Numbered from the stretch's first letter, positions 26,408 to 35,538 are shown. The stretch is DNA of 64,000 bases from Mesorhizobium sp. B4-1-4 (GCF_006439395.2 NZ_CP083950.1:6065001-6129000); one strand, 5' to 3'. Numbers and translations are program-made. Notes: generated by a model from the sequence alone, not told the origin.

Positions 26408-27658
26408 TTATTTCTCTATTAGGCCATTAATTTCCTCGCTGAGCGCCCGGGCTGCGTCATCGGGCGATTGCTTCAGCGTCACGACTTGCTGCAGACGGTC
26501 AGCAAAGAGCTTGTCGATGCGCCCGGCATTGGGACCATTGAAGACATACCATGCGCCAGCGTATGGGATTGAAGCCAGCGTTCCCTTGATGGCGGGATTG
26601 GCCTTGTAGTAGTCGCCCAGCAAGTCGGCGCGGTCAACCGCCACTTCGTTGGCGGGCACATAACCCGTCTTTCGGCCTACGATGTTCTGAGCCTCGGGCC
26701 CGGCCACGAAGCTCATGAACTGCCAGGCAGCCTGCCGTCGCGCAGGGTCTTTGGTATGCAGCACAACAGCTATACCCGCAGTCGGTAGCTTTGCGTTGGC
26801 GGCAAATGGCAGGTGCGTGGTGCCGATTTCGAATTTGCCCGCCACCTGTTTTGCAAAACTCTCTAGACTACTGCTCGAATCGGCCAATATGCCGACGTTG
26901 CCGCTGGCAAAAGCCTGGCGAACCTGAGCGTCGGTCATATCAATCTTTGCTTGGCCGAGTTCGCCGAAGCGGCGATACAGCTTGAAAGCTTCCATGTCTC
27001 TTGGGTCGGTGAGGGTCACAGCCGTACCTTCCACATTTCCAAGCGAGCCACCGCGGCTCATGATGTGGCCCTGCGACATGAAGGAGTTGTAGCGCGTATA
27101 GGCGCCGAGCACATCCGGATGGGATTTTTGGATCTTGTCGGCGACGGCCAAGATCCCGTTCCAATCGGCGGGCAGGTCCTTGTTTCCGTGCTGGACCTCC
27201 GCCACCAGATTCGCGTTGTAGAAAATGATCGGGAAGGAATAGGCGATGCTGAGGCCGTACACCTTGCCGTGGATCGTGGTGGCGCTCGTGACGGACGCAG
27301 AGTAGCGCTGTCCAGTCCATTGCTTGTCGGCGGCAATGAGTTGATCAACCGGCTGGATATGGCCCGCGTCCGCCAACAGCTTCAGATAATTGAAGCCTTG
27401 AAACGAGACGTCCGGCAGGGCGCCGATGACCGCCTGGCGCATGGTGCGCTGGATCATGTCGCTCTGGTCCCGCTGCGACGTATCGAGGTCGATGTGAATT
27501 GTCGGGTGTTCTGCCTCGAAGGTTGACTTCAGTTGGTTAAACATTTCCGGGAAGATAGACGGCGTCGCGTCCACTTTCAGTGTGATGTCTTCCGCGTGAG
27601 CTGGCATGACGAGCACGGCGCAGGCGATGAGCGTCGTTCCAAACGACTTGAGAGGCAT
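26408..27658 (-). CDS. ABC transporter solute-binding protein, family 1 (cassette C)
   Basis: This 416-residue protein has a signal peptide ending near MPAHAEDI. Class features are GALPDVSFQGFNYL, YGLSIAYSFPIIFYNANLV, FASGNVGILADSSSS and AAWQFMSFVAGPEAQ. A ggaga site precedes ATG 27658. It is the third intact paralogue in the island. Its own permease and ATPase genes survive only as the fossil at 28896-29375, so it must rely on the cassette B translocator or be idle. Confidence 0.86.
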   Translation of the reverse strand: MPLKSFGTTLIACAVLVMPAHAEDITLKVDATPSIFPEMFNQLKSTFEAEHPTIHIDLDTSQRDQSDMIQRTMRQAVIGALPDVSFQGFNYLKLLADAGHIQPVDQLIAADKQWTGQRYSASVTSATTIHGKVYGLSIAYSFPIIFYNANLVAEVQHGNKDLPADWNGILAVADKIQKSHPDVLGAYTRYNSFMSQGHIMSRGGSLGNVEGTAVTLTDPRDMEAFKLYRRFGELGQAKIDMTDAQVRQAFASGNVGILADSSSSLESFAKQVAGKFEIGTTHLPFAANAKLPTAGIAVVLHTKDPARRQAAWQFMSFVAGPEAQNIVGRKTGYVPANEVAVDRADLLGDYYKANPAIKGTLASIPYAGAWYVFNGPNAGRIDKLFADRLQQVVTLKQSPDDAARALSEEINGLIEK

Positions 27659-27702
27659 TTCATTTCTCCAGTAGTGGCTGCATGTGACAGCCTGTTGCTT
27701 AT

Positions 27703-27723
27703 GCGCCGGCTTACTGCCGGCGC
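27703..27723 (-). other. Perfect intercistronic hairpin
   Basis: GCGCCGGC and its complement form an 8-bp stem with a 5-nt loop between the aminotransferase stop and the SBP start. It has no T-run. It probably shapes mRNA decay, raising SBP over upstream genes. Confidence 0.5.
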
Positions 27724-27732
27724 TTGAGAGAG

Positions 27733-28899
27733 TTAGATCTGCAGGGCGGTGGCGATGATTTGCAGCCCGTGCTCGACTTGACTCCGTTCGAGCGGCGAGC
27801 TCAGAGACAGTCGCACTGCGTTCGGCACGGGCGTGTCATCCACCGCAAACAGCTCCGCCGGGCGAACCGCCACGCCCTTATGCTTGAGTGACGCCGTGAG
27901 CTGATGGCGGTCCTTGGCTGGAGAAAGGCGCAGCCACACGTGCATCGCGCCTGGCTTGGACACGAGGTCCGCTTCCGACAAGACCGAGGAGGCGAGCTCT
28001 TCCCGTTTCGAACTTTCGTGGCGGATTGCCGTGCAGATCTCCTCGGCGGTGCCGTCGATGATCCAGCGTGTCGCGATGGCAGTCGTGAGTGGATTGGGCG
28101 CCCAGAAGGAGAGCCTGCTGGCAGGTCCCATGACCTGTTGTGTGTCCGCTAACGAAGGGCCGACGATGTAGGCGAGGCGCAAACCTTGTGCGATGCACTT
28201 GGTGAGACCCATCACATACCAAGTGATGTCCGGGGCTATCGAAGCGATGGGCGCCGGTGCGTCTGGATGGTGCCGTCCCAGCGCATCGTCCTCGATAATT
28301 GCTAGGCCATAATGCCGAGCGATCGCGGCGATCTGGCGGCGACGCATCTCGGGCATGACCGCCGTGGTCGGATTTTGATCGGTGGGATTGCAATAAAGAG
28401 CCTTCGGACGAAGATCGCGGCACGCGGTCTCGAACGCATCAGGGATGATGCCGTCATCGTCGATCGGAAGCCCCCTTATCTTGACATGCGCGCGCCTGGC
28501 AACTTCTCGAACCGCTCCCCACGAGAGGGCTTCGGTGAGCAACAGGCCATTTTGGCCGACGAGCGCCTCCAGTAGGAGCAGCATGGCACTTTGCGTGCCA
28601 TTCGTAATGGTCATCCTGTCGGCCAAGACCTTGTCGCCAAGCCTTGGGGCCAACCATTTGAGCCCGGCCTCGCGATCAAATTGCCGGCCGCCCGAAACAG
28701 ACGTTCGCACATGCATGTCAAGGTTCGGATCACTGGCCAGATCCGATAAGCTGGAGCACAGTCTCGCCCGGAAAATGGGAGGCATTGGAGGTATCGAGCG
28801 CGTAAAATCGGCAACAATGGTAGTGTGTGCCTTCTGGGCTGCTTGTTCGGGCATCAATGCTGTTCCGGATTGCGATGTTGGATGGGCAGCGAAGTTCAT
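27733..28899 (-). CDS. PLP-dependent aminotransferase, class I/II (cassette C)
   Basis: This 388-residue homologue of the aminotransferase at 5238 has MTITNGTQSAML, the Asn-Pro in PTDQNPTTAV, the Asp in IIEDDALG, and the lysine in GLTKCIAQGLRLAYI. The ATG overlaps the stop of the fossil ABC operon (ATGA), a relic of coupling to a permease gene. It probably acts on the same class of amino compound as its paralogue. Confidence 0.82.
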   Translation of the reverse strand: MNFAAHPTSQSGTALMPEQAAQKAHTTIVADFTRSIPPMPPIFRARLCSSLSDLASDPNLDMHVRTSVSGGRQFDREAGLKWLAPRLGDKVLADRMTITNGTQSAMLLLLEALVGQNGLLLTEALSWGAVREVARRAHVKIRGLPIDDDGIIPDAFETACRDLRPKALYCNPTDQNPTTAVMPEMRRRQIAAIARHYGLAIIEDDALGRHHPDAPAPIASIAPDITWYVMGLTKCIAQGLRLAYIVGPSLADTQQVMGPASRLSFWAPNPLTTAIATRWIIDGTAEEICTAIRHESSKREELASSVLSEADLVSKPGAMHVWLRLSPAKDRHQLTASLKHKGVAVRPAELFAVDDTPVPNAVRLSLSSPLERSQVEHGLQIIATALQI

Positions 28900-29375
28900 C
28901 TAACTACCCCGTGAGTGAGACCCTCGATGAGCCATCGCCGGGCGGCCTGAAAGGCAACTGCAGAGGCGCAACGACGCGTGTCGCCGTTGGTCGCGAGTAG
29001 GATCGCATGAAGCGCCCCAGCACCGACCAACGACAGGAACTTGGTCGTGCGTAATGCAAGCGTTTGCCGAAGACCCGCGACTGCATCAGCGCCGGGGCAA
29101 GAACAATGACCGGCAAGACCATCGCAACCGCGGCTCCGTACCATGGCGCCATCGCGCGCCTTCGACAGCGTGCTGTCCGCCTGCTCGCCGCCGGTCAGAA
29201 CGTTTCCGTCATCGGCGGCTTCAAGGCCGTCGGGGCTCTTCAGCAGAGCGGTTTGGCCGCATCTTGACGGCCCAGAGGGGGTGACGAACTCGTTTAGCGA
29301 CAGGTCTTCGCGTCTTTGCGTGGAGCCAAAGCTATTGGAAACGTGAGAGAATTCTACCTCGCGCATGAAAAACAT
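28896..29375 (-). pseudogene. Collapsed ABC operon: remains of ATPase, permease 1 and permease 2 genes
   Basis: The first about 80 codons follow the ATPase N-terminus (SNSFGST, EDLSL, NEFVTPSGPSRCGQTALL, ARDGAMV). A frame shift then gives the tail of the MalF-type permease (YGAAVAMVLPVIVLAPALMQ, GKRLHY). The last codons give the end of the MalG-type permease (RRWLIEGLTHGVVR). The order matches the intact operon at 16479-13494, so large internal deletions have reduced about 3 kb to 480 bp. The reading frame from 29375 to 28896 is open but no working transporter subunit is encoded. Confidence 0.8.
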
Positions 29376-29387
29376 CTTTCGCCATTC

Positions 29388-29406
29388 GTTCTAGACTGCT
29401 ATACAC
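29388..29406. promoter_or_regulatory. Candidate PhnF operator upstream of second regulator
   Basis: TTCTAGAC (29389-29396) and, on the other strand, GTGTATAG (29399-29406) each match seven of the eight positions or nearly so of the GTnTAnAC pattern. They lie in the divergent spacer between the fossil operon and the phnF-like gene. Confidence 0.4.
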
Positions 29407-29480
29407 AATCGTGGCGTTGGTACCAGTCAACTATGAACGGGATGTGACAGAGAACTGCGTTGGTCGCGAAGGAGACTTGG

Positions 29481-30215
29481 ATGGCGGGGACGGGAATGGC
29501 GCTGTGGCGCCAGATCGGCGAGACACTGGCAAAAGAGATTGAACGCGGAGATCTGCTCGCCGATCAGCGATTGCCGTCCAGTGAAGTGCTAGGGGCACGC
29601 TTCGGCGTCAATCGACATACCGTGCTCAAGGCGATTGGGCATCTTCAGGCGGAAGGCAAGGTGCGGATCGAACGAGGCCGCGGCGCTTATGCCGTGGTCA
29701 ATCCGCTTCAATACAACGTCGGACCTCACCAGCTGTTCGAGCAGAACCTTATCGGGCACAACCTCGTGCCGTCGCGCACGGTCCTGTCAGCGGTGGAATG
29801 TTACGCTCCTGGCGAAGTCGCAGATGCACTTCAGCTACCGAAAGGCCAGCAAGTGCTTTTGGTCACCATCCTTGGACAGGGCAGCGGTGCGCCTCTCAAC
29901 TACGGCAATCACTATATCGCAAGCTCTCGCCTCCCGGGGATCGAAGGCCTGTTTGGCGCCCTGAAGGGCAAAGCAAGTCAGCAGTTCTCGTTCCTATCGC
30001 TCTTTGAGCAATGCGGCGTCAGTGAATACCGCCGAAAGGACGTTCGCATCCGCTCTCGCATGCCTTCCAACGACGAGGCCCGCTACCTCAATATTCCTGT
30101 GGTCGAATATGTTCTGACCACCCTCGTTGTCGGCGTTGGCCCCGGGGAGGTTCCCTTGACCTACGCGGAAACGAGCTTCGCAAGCAGTCGCGTCGAACTG
30201 AAAATCGGGTTCTGA
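29481..30215 (+). CDS. phnF: GntR/HutC-family regulator, PhnF type (second copy)
   Basis: This 244-residue paralogue of the regulator at 1435 has the winged helix LGARFGVNRHTVLKAIGHL and VRIERGRGAYAVV, then a UTRA domain. ATG 29481 is chosen because AAGGAG lies at 29469-29474; a TTG at 29460 is in frame but lacks a site. It is divergent from cassette C, as the first copy is from cassette A. It probably controls the aminotransferase-SBP-hydrolase-deacylase run. Confidence 0.85.
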   Translation: MAGTGMALWRQIGETLAKEIERGDLLADQRLPSSEVLGARFGVNRHTVLKAIGHLQAEGKVRIERGRGAYAVVNPLQYNVGPHQLFEQNLIGHNLVPSRTVLSAVECYAPGEVADALQLPKGQQVLLVTILGQGSGAPLNYGNHYIASSRLPGIEGLFGALKGKASQQFSFLSLFEQCGVSEYRRKDVRIRSRMPSNDEARYLNIPVVEYVLTTLVVGVGPGEVPLTYAETSFASSRVELKIGF

Positions 30216-30457
30216 TCAGGAGCCGATAGGACCGGATTAGAAATCTCTTTCAAGGGCGAGGCGTATGGGACCTTCGGAGGCGGAGAACCGTGCCAAGAGC
30301 ATCAAGTGAATTGGGTGGGCCCCAGCGGTAAGCAGGACTAGGCGACCTGGGATCGCTTGGCGCTACGCCCGGCAGAGTGGACGTGGCCAAAGAAAGACCC
30401 CGGTCACCAGATCGGACGGCGTCGTACTCGTTTCAACCCCGCCGTTTCGCGTTTCTC

Positions 30458-30964
30458 CTATTTCTTCTTAACTGGCGATTTAGCAACCGACGCCCTGGCG
30501 GCTGCCAACGACGCACGTGGCGCCCGTTTCGGTTTCGCTTCCACGGCTGGCTCCGCCGGCTTCCGTCCCAATCCAGCTGCTTTCGCCAAGGCAGAGCGGG
30601 CAGCAGCGTAGTTCGGCGCTACCATTGGATAATCGGCAGGTAGATTCCACTTCTGCCGATACTCATCCGGGCGGAGGTTATAGTGGACATTGAGATGACG
30701 CTTCAAGGACTTGAACTTCTTGCCGTCCTCAAGGCAGATGATGTAGTCCGGCGTGACCGATTTTTTGATCGAAACCGCAGGCTCTTGCTTGGCCACAAGT
30801 TCCGCCACTGGCGTGCCAGTCCGTTGCAGGGCAGCATGGATATCGCCGATCAGCTTTGGCAATTCTGGAACGGGCACCGGGTTGTTTGACACATATGCAG
30901 AAACTATGTCAGCGGCGAGTGAGACTAGGTCGGCCTTGTCGTGCTGTTCATTGGATGGGGTCAT
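30458..30964 (-). CDS. Ros/MucR-family zinc-finger-type regulator
   Basis: This 168-residue protein has the alphaproteobacterial Ros/MucR domain: CLEDGKKFKSLKRHL, then PDEYRQKW and ADYPMVAPNYAAARS. Of the Cys2His2 positions, Cys77 is present, the second Cys is Asp80, and His90 and His94 remain; this variant is known in rhizobial MucR proteins. The C-terminal 30 residues are Lys/Ala/Pro rich. ATG 30964 has an aagga site and suits the family better than the upstream Met. MucR proteins silence AT-rich DNA and control exopolysaccharide, motility and symbiosis genes. Confidence 0.88.
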   Translation of the reverse strand: MTPSNEQHDKADLVSLAADIVSAYVSNNPVPVPELPKLIGDIHAALQRTGTPVAELVAKQEPAVSIKKSVTPDYIICLEDGKKFKSLKRHLNVHYNLRPDEYRQKWNLPADYPMVAPNYAAARSALAKAAGLGRKPAEPAVEAKPKRAPRASLAAARASVAKSPVKKK

Positions 30965-31279
30965 GTTTCTTTCCTTTTCCATTACGTCCCATTCGTGCAG
31001 TTTGTGCAGCTATATTGTCGAGAGGGTTTTTGCAATGGACCGCGATGCCGAAGGACCAAACGCCCGCTTCGCATCTCACCTTCGCCCTAGAGACCAGCTT
31101 GCCGTGCCAGCCCGACAGGGCGTGAAGCGACCGCTTCTGGCCCGGAATGGGATACTCTGAAGCAGCCACTTGCTGCATGAGTGCTGGTCGGTAAGCATAA
31201 ACACTCTAAGCAATCGCGCCTGCTTGCTTAGGCCATAGGATTCGTGAATATGGCTGCTGGGGTTGCGTAGGGGATTACC
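30965..31279. other. Divergent promoter region mucR-like / repeat protein
   Basis: It holds the promoters of two divergent genes; an AGGGGA-like site lies just before ATG 31280. I find no clear operator or small gene. Confidence 0.35.
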
Positions 31280-34165
31280 ATGCATCGCATGTGCAGTGTG
31301 GGCGTTGCTGCGTTGTTGGCAGCTGTTTGTTTGCCGGCTGTGAGCCCGGCATCGTCGCTTTCCGAGTTTATCCAAATCATCCAAAACGGCCAGCAAATGG
31401 CGCGGTCGACGGCTTTAACGCCGCCGCAGCCCAATGCACTTTGGCTCGTTGTCTCGAGCAGGCCGACAGAAGGAGAGGCAATCGCTCTTGCACAATCCTA
31501 CGCCCCAACCCTGGGACCGACTCTCGTCGCTCATAGTCGAAACGGCGTGTTTGCTGTCGTCGCTGGAACCCTTTTTCGGGACAAGGCGAAAGCGAACTTA
31601 GCGGCGCTTAAAGCACTACACATCATCCCTCAGGACTCGTTTCTCTCCCGCGGGGAGGGCTTGGATGGATTGGTCTGGATGTCCTATGACAGGGGAGCCT
31701 CGTTCGACTTCGCCACCCAACCCAATTATCTGAGAGCTGTCCAGAGACTGCAGGCGGCGATGACCAGGCTTGGCCTCTATGCCGGCCCCGTCGATGGCCT
31801 GATTGGTCCAACGACGGTGAAATCCTTCAGATCCTATCTCGCGCGTTTCGACCTGCCGCCTGGCGATCTCCTCACGGACTACACCCTCGCCGAGATCGAA
31901 CGTAACGCCGGCGACGGCTTCCGAAACGACCAGGAACGAAACGCTGCCCAAGCTCTCGGCTACGCAGATGCCCAGAGCTTCAACGATGCAACCTCCGGCG
32001 GGTTCACGTCAGCAAGAGCCTTCGCCGAGGCGAAACAGATGGGCTTCACGACGCAACGCGACTACGAGGCCGCCGCGACCGGCGGCTTTCGCAGCCGCGA
32101 CGAATATCAACGTGCGCAATCGGGCGGTTTCACCACAGCCAAGGAATATCAGGTAGCGGTCGAGCTGGGCATTCAAACCAAAACGGAATTTGTCTCTTAT
32201 CGCGCGTCAGGGTTCTCCGATCCCAGCGAATTCCGAGCAGCGAAGCAGAAGGGCTTCGCTGACAAGGCTTCTTATGACAAATCGGAGGCCCGAAACCTGA
32301 AGACTGCGAGAGTTGCTGCGGCAATGCTGCTCTCGGATGCCGGGACGTTCTTGAAGTTGAACCCTCAGACCCCGAACCTCGTCGAAATCGCAGGCCAGGC
32401 CGCTGCGCTGAACGCTCAGGTCCAGGCCGATTCCACCGATGCCCTGAACAGTTCGGCGCTCAGGCTGACCAACCTGCTCATGGCCGTGCCTGGCTACGCC
32501 GATTTTTCAGCATCGAGGACCAAGGAGCGGGAGCAGGAGGTCGAAAAAAAGAAGGTTGAGATCTTTGCCGAGTTGCAAGCCGATAGACTGGCGCTCAAAC
32601 GCTGGATGAGCAGCCATCTGACGTCGGCCAAACTTCCTGAGGTTGTTCAGGAGGTGAAATCGCTCGACGGAATTTCCGATACGAATGACCTGGACTCGTT
32701 GACGGAGGCCAAAGAGGGCGTGCGAGCGATGATTGCCCGGCAGGCCTTGGCCGACGAACTGGCCGCCAGCAAGGCTGCCGACAGTCAGGCTGGAGGCAGC
32801 ACCAGCCAGGAGAGCGCCAGCGCGCCTTATGCGGTCACCGAATTGAACAAGGCACTCCTTCGGGGTGCATTGGACGACGTGATCGTTCTCTACAACGCTG
32901 GCCCCCGGGCGCCGTCAATTCTCCGCACAATATCTGGCCAGTTCTCGCTGACGAAGAATCAGGCATGGTTCTGTCTACTTGGGCTGGACCGGACACCTGC
33001 CTTGGACAGTGCGCTGCTCAGGGCCATCGCCCCTCTGGGAGGCAAGGCCATAGATATCAGTTCGGAATGCGGGGCCGGCGACCTCGACCGTGCCGATCTC
33101 TTCTTCGTCCAGCGGAAGACGTTTCTTGAGGCCGCGCCAACGCTCCAGGCAGCCTATCTCGAGGCTATGCAGGCCAAAACCATCCGCGTATTCGATCCTA
33201 TCAGCTTCGAAGACATCAAGGCCCGCATGGATTCCGACCAGGCTTTGACGTTGAAGATCGCTCAAGAGATCTCATCTGGAACGCGCGAGGGATATGGCGG
33301 CATCCTGTTGGCGAACACATCGAACCAGATCTGCAGCGTCGTTGGCGATGATGCTGAAGTTCATGTGACGACCATCAACAAGATAGCCGATTTCGCCGCC
33401 GTATCGGGAAGAAACGTGTCGTATCCTTCCATTGACAAGGCTTACGAGGACGTGCGGCACGAGCAATGCCGAGTGCTCTACGCGTCGGCCACCAACCTGA
33501 AGGCTGCGTCAGAAGCGCTGGCACGCGATGGCGTACAGTTCGCTTTCGCTCCGGTGTGGTTCGACAAGGGTGACGCCGCCAGCGCGGCTGCCAAATTGGA
33601 TGCCGTCAAGCAGGATGAGATCAAAGCAGCGGAGGCCAAGCGTGTGGCCGCCGACGAGGAGAAGAAAATTGCGGCTCAGCGCGATGAGGACGAGAGGAAC
33701 TCGAAGACAGCCCGCCAGGCAGATCTGCGTCAGAAGAACGGGCCAGCCGCGACCGCCCTTCTGAATATCTTCTCGGACGGACTAAAGCGAACCGTTTTGG
33801 GCACGGCAGATAAGGCTAACACGTCATCTGGGATCAACGTGGAAAGCCTGTTCCCCGAGTTCGCCAAGTGGAATGAAGGTCTCTCGCGCGAGGACTGGAA
33901 AGCCACGAACCTGAACTCGGAGGTCCAGGACTACGGCACCGTCACTTGGAAAGCGCGAAAGTTGGACGGAATCATCGTTAGGACAACGGTGAAAATGGCA
34001 AGTGCGGAACGTGGGCAATACAAAGATGAGTGCTTCTTGTTTGGCGCCGTCGTCGACAATGAATTCCAGATGCTACGCGATCCATATGAGTCAAAGTGCG
34101 ACAACGACATGTCTGCTCACTGGGCACTCGGCCACGAACTCAAAAGTCTTTGGCTCGCCGATTAA
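31280..34165 (+). CDS. Exported 961-residue protein with peptidoglycan-binding domain and 14-residue repeats
   Basis: A signal peptide covers about 1-26. Residues about 45-120 look like a SPOR-type ferredoxin-like fold. About 147-205 is a PG_binding_1 domain (LQAAMTRLGLYAGPVDGLIG). About 228-340 holds eight consecutive 14-residue repeats of the type FTTxxxYxxAxxxG, with no insertions. Charged coiled-coil stretches follow near 415-470 and 770-825, and a C-terminal domain of about 120 residues has two cysteine pairs at most. It probably sits in the periplasm attached to peptidoglycan. The role is unknown; cell-envelope maintenance or an inhibitor-like function are both possible. It is a single gene with its own ribosome site. 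Confidence 0.8.
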   Translation: MHRMCSVGVAALLAAVCLPAVSPASSLSEFIQIIQNGQQMARSTALTPPQPNALWLVVSSRPTEGEAIALAQSYAPTLGPTLVAHSRNGVFAVVAGTLFRDKAKANLAALKALHIIPQDSFLSRGEGLDGLVWMSYDRGASFDFATQPNYLRAVQRLQAAMTRLGLYAGPVDGLIGPTTVKSFRSYLARFDLPPGDLLTDYTLAEIERNAGDGFRNDQERNAAQALGYADAQSFNDATSGGFTSARAFAEAKQMGFTTQRDYEAAATGGFRSRDEYQRAQSGGFTTAKEYQVAVELGIQTKTEFVSYRASGFSDPSEFRAAKQKGFADKASYDKSEARNLKTARVAAAMLLSDAGTFLKLNPQTPNLVEIAGQAAALNAQVQADSTDALNSSALRLTNLLMAVPGYADFSASRTKEREQEVEKKKVEIFAELQADRLALKRWMSSHLTSAKLPEVVQEVKSLDGISDTNDLDSLTEAKEGVRAMIARQALADELAASKAADSQAGGSTSQESASAPYAVTELNKALLRGALDDVIVLYNAGPRAPSILRTISGQFSLTKNQAWFCLLGLDRTPALDSALLRAIAPLGGKAIDISSECGAGDLDRADLFFVQRKTFLEAAPTLQAAYLEAMQAKTIRVFDPISFEDIKARMDSDQALTLKIAQEISSGTREGYGGILLANTSNQICSVVGDDAEVHVTTINKIADFAAVSGRNVSYPSIDKAYEDVRHEQCRVLYASATNLKAASEALARDGVQFAFAPVWFDKGDAASAAAKLDAVKQDEIKAAEAKRVAADEEKKIAAQRDEDERNSKTARQADLRQKNGPAATALLNIFSDGLKRTVLGTADKANTSSGINVESLFPEFAKWNEGLSREDWKATNLNSEVQDYGTVTWKARKLDGIIVRTTVKMASAERGQYKDECFLFGAVVDNEFQMLRDPYESKCDNDMSAHWALGHELKSLWLAD

Positions 34166-34497
34166 ACTCTGGGTGGCCTGTCCTTGGAAATTCGTGGTGC
34201 GCTATATATAGCTCGCGGCTTGCATCCAAATTTCCACGGCGCAGATAGTCGCGAGTACGAGCCTGCTGTCATCAACTCGCGATAAAGCTGCTATGCCGTC
34301 AAGGCAGCCATAGATTGCTCAGCTATCTGCATCGGGAGCAGCCATTTGCCAAACTTGCTCGTTGTGGGTAGCGTTTCCCCCAACCTGCCGATACAACGCT
34401 GCACCCAGCAACGCGCGATCGACATCGTGAGCCTACGCGGGAGCAATTGGCTGGCGCAGTACGCGTTTCCGCACGCATCGGTCGCCGGGAAAGAAAA
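34166..34497. other. Intergenic, promoter region of LysR gene
   Basis: An AT-rich patch (tatatata near 34203-34210) could be promoter material. A weak inverted repeat (GGAAATT / AATTTCC, about 45-nt loop) flanks it. No gene is seen. Confidence 0.3.
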
Positions 34498-35385
34498 GTG
34501 TCAGTTGAACTGCGTCATCTTCGGGCCTTTATTGCAGTCGCGACAGAAGGAAATTTCCGGCGCGCCTCAGAGCGACTTCATATCGCCCAACCGGCGCTCA
34601 GCCGAACAATCCGGGATCTCGAGCAACTGCTGGAGGTTCAGCTTTTCGAACGCACGACACGCTCTGTGACATTGACAGCTGCCGGGCGGGCTTTCCTCCC
34701 CGAGGTGAGCGACTTGCTAGAACATGTCACAGCTGCCATTCGCGTCGCGCGTCGGGTTGAAGAAGGCGATCTCGGCAATTTGTCAGTCGGCTTCAACGAT
34801 TTCGCCATAAATGACTCCTTGCCAAAGATAATCCGCGACTTTCGCTCGCGCCACCCAGGCGTCGAAATCGAGCTTCGTTCGATGAGTTCGCCCGATATGG
34901 CCGATGCTCTGCGCAAGCGTCGTTTGGATATTGGCTTCCTGTCTGGCGAGCATCTGCTCGCAGGTCTGCAATATGAAGTGTTGCGCCGGGAGCGGCTGAT
35001 CTGTCTTTTGCCGAGCGGCCACGCGCTTGCTGGATCGAGGACCATCGATCTTACCGCCTTGGCCGCCGAACCGTTCGTGCTCGGAGCGACCGGGTCGTGG
35101 GACACATTTATAGACGTGGTCGATGCCTTCTGCATGTCGGGCGGTTTTCGCCCGCGCGTCGTTCAGGAAGCGGCGAATTCCGACGGCATCGTCAATCTGG
35201 TGGCCGCCGGCATGGGGATTTCGATATATGTGGACGCGGCTTGGCTCAAGGTTCGGGAAGATGTGGTCGTACGGCCGTTTCGCCAAGAACCTCCACCAGT
35301 CGCCAGCGTCGCTGCATGGCATCCCGATCTTAAATCTAAAGCACTTCAGAACTTCATTGCTGTCGCACGCGAGACATTGTCGTGA
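34498..35385 (+). CDS. LysR-family transcriptional regulator
   Basis: This 295-residue protein has the HTH at about 15-60 (RASERLHIAQPALSRTIRDL) and the effector domain at about 88-290. GTG 34498 gives the normal family start (VELRHLRAFIAVA) with a ggaaag site upstream. It is transcribed in the same direction as, and just before, the peptide transporter operon, so it is the likely regulator of that operon. The ligand is unknown. Confidence 0.85.
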   Translation: MSVELRHLRAFIAVATEGNFRRASERLHIAQPALSRTIRDLEQLLEVQLFERTTRSVTLTAAGRAFLPEVSDLLEHVTAAIRVARRVEEGDLGNLSVGFNDFAINDSLPKIIRDFRSRHPGVEIELRSMSSPDMADALRKRRLDIGFLSGEHLLAGLQYEVLRRERLICLLPSGHALAGSRTIDLTALAAEPFVLGATGSWDTFIDVVDAFCMSGGFRPRVVQEAANSDGIVNLVAAGMGISIYVDAAWLKVREDVVVRPFRQEPPPVASVAAWHPDLKSKALQNFIAVARETLS

Positions 35386-35538
35386 ATGCACAAGATCCGC
35401 CTGCTTCGCCGGATTGAGGCCTTGGCGGCATCAATCATCGAACAATCGGTATTAGAAACTTCCTTATTCTTCCACTAACGTCGATCTAACCGGTGCCGAG
35501 AACACCGGAAGCAGCTTCGAGTGAAATGGGAGATTTCG

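Noticed and set aside
26862..26875. TCTAGAC match within the cassette C SBP gene
   Set aside because: Inside coding sequence in the middle of a gene and lacks the first G; probably codon-driven.
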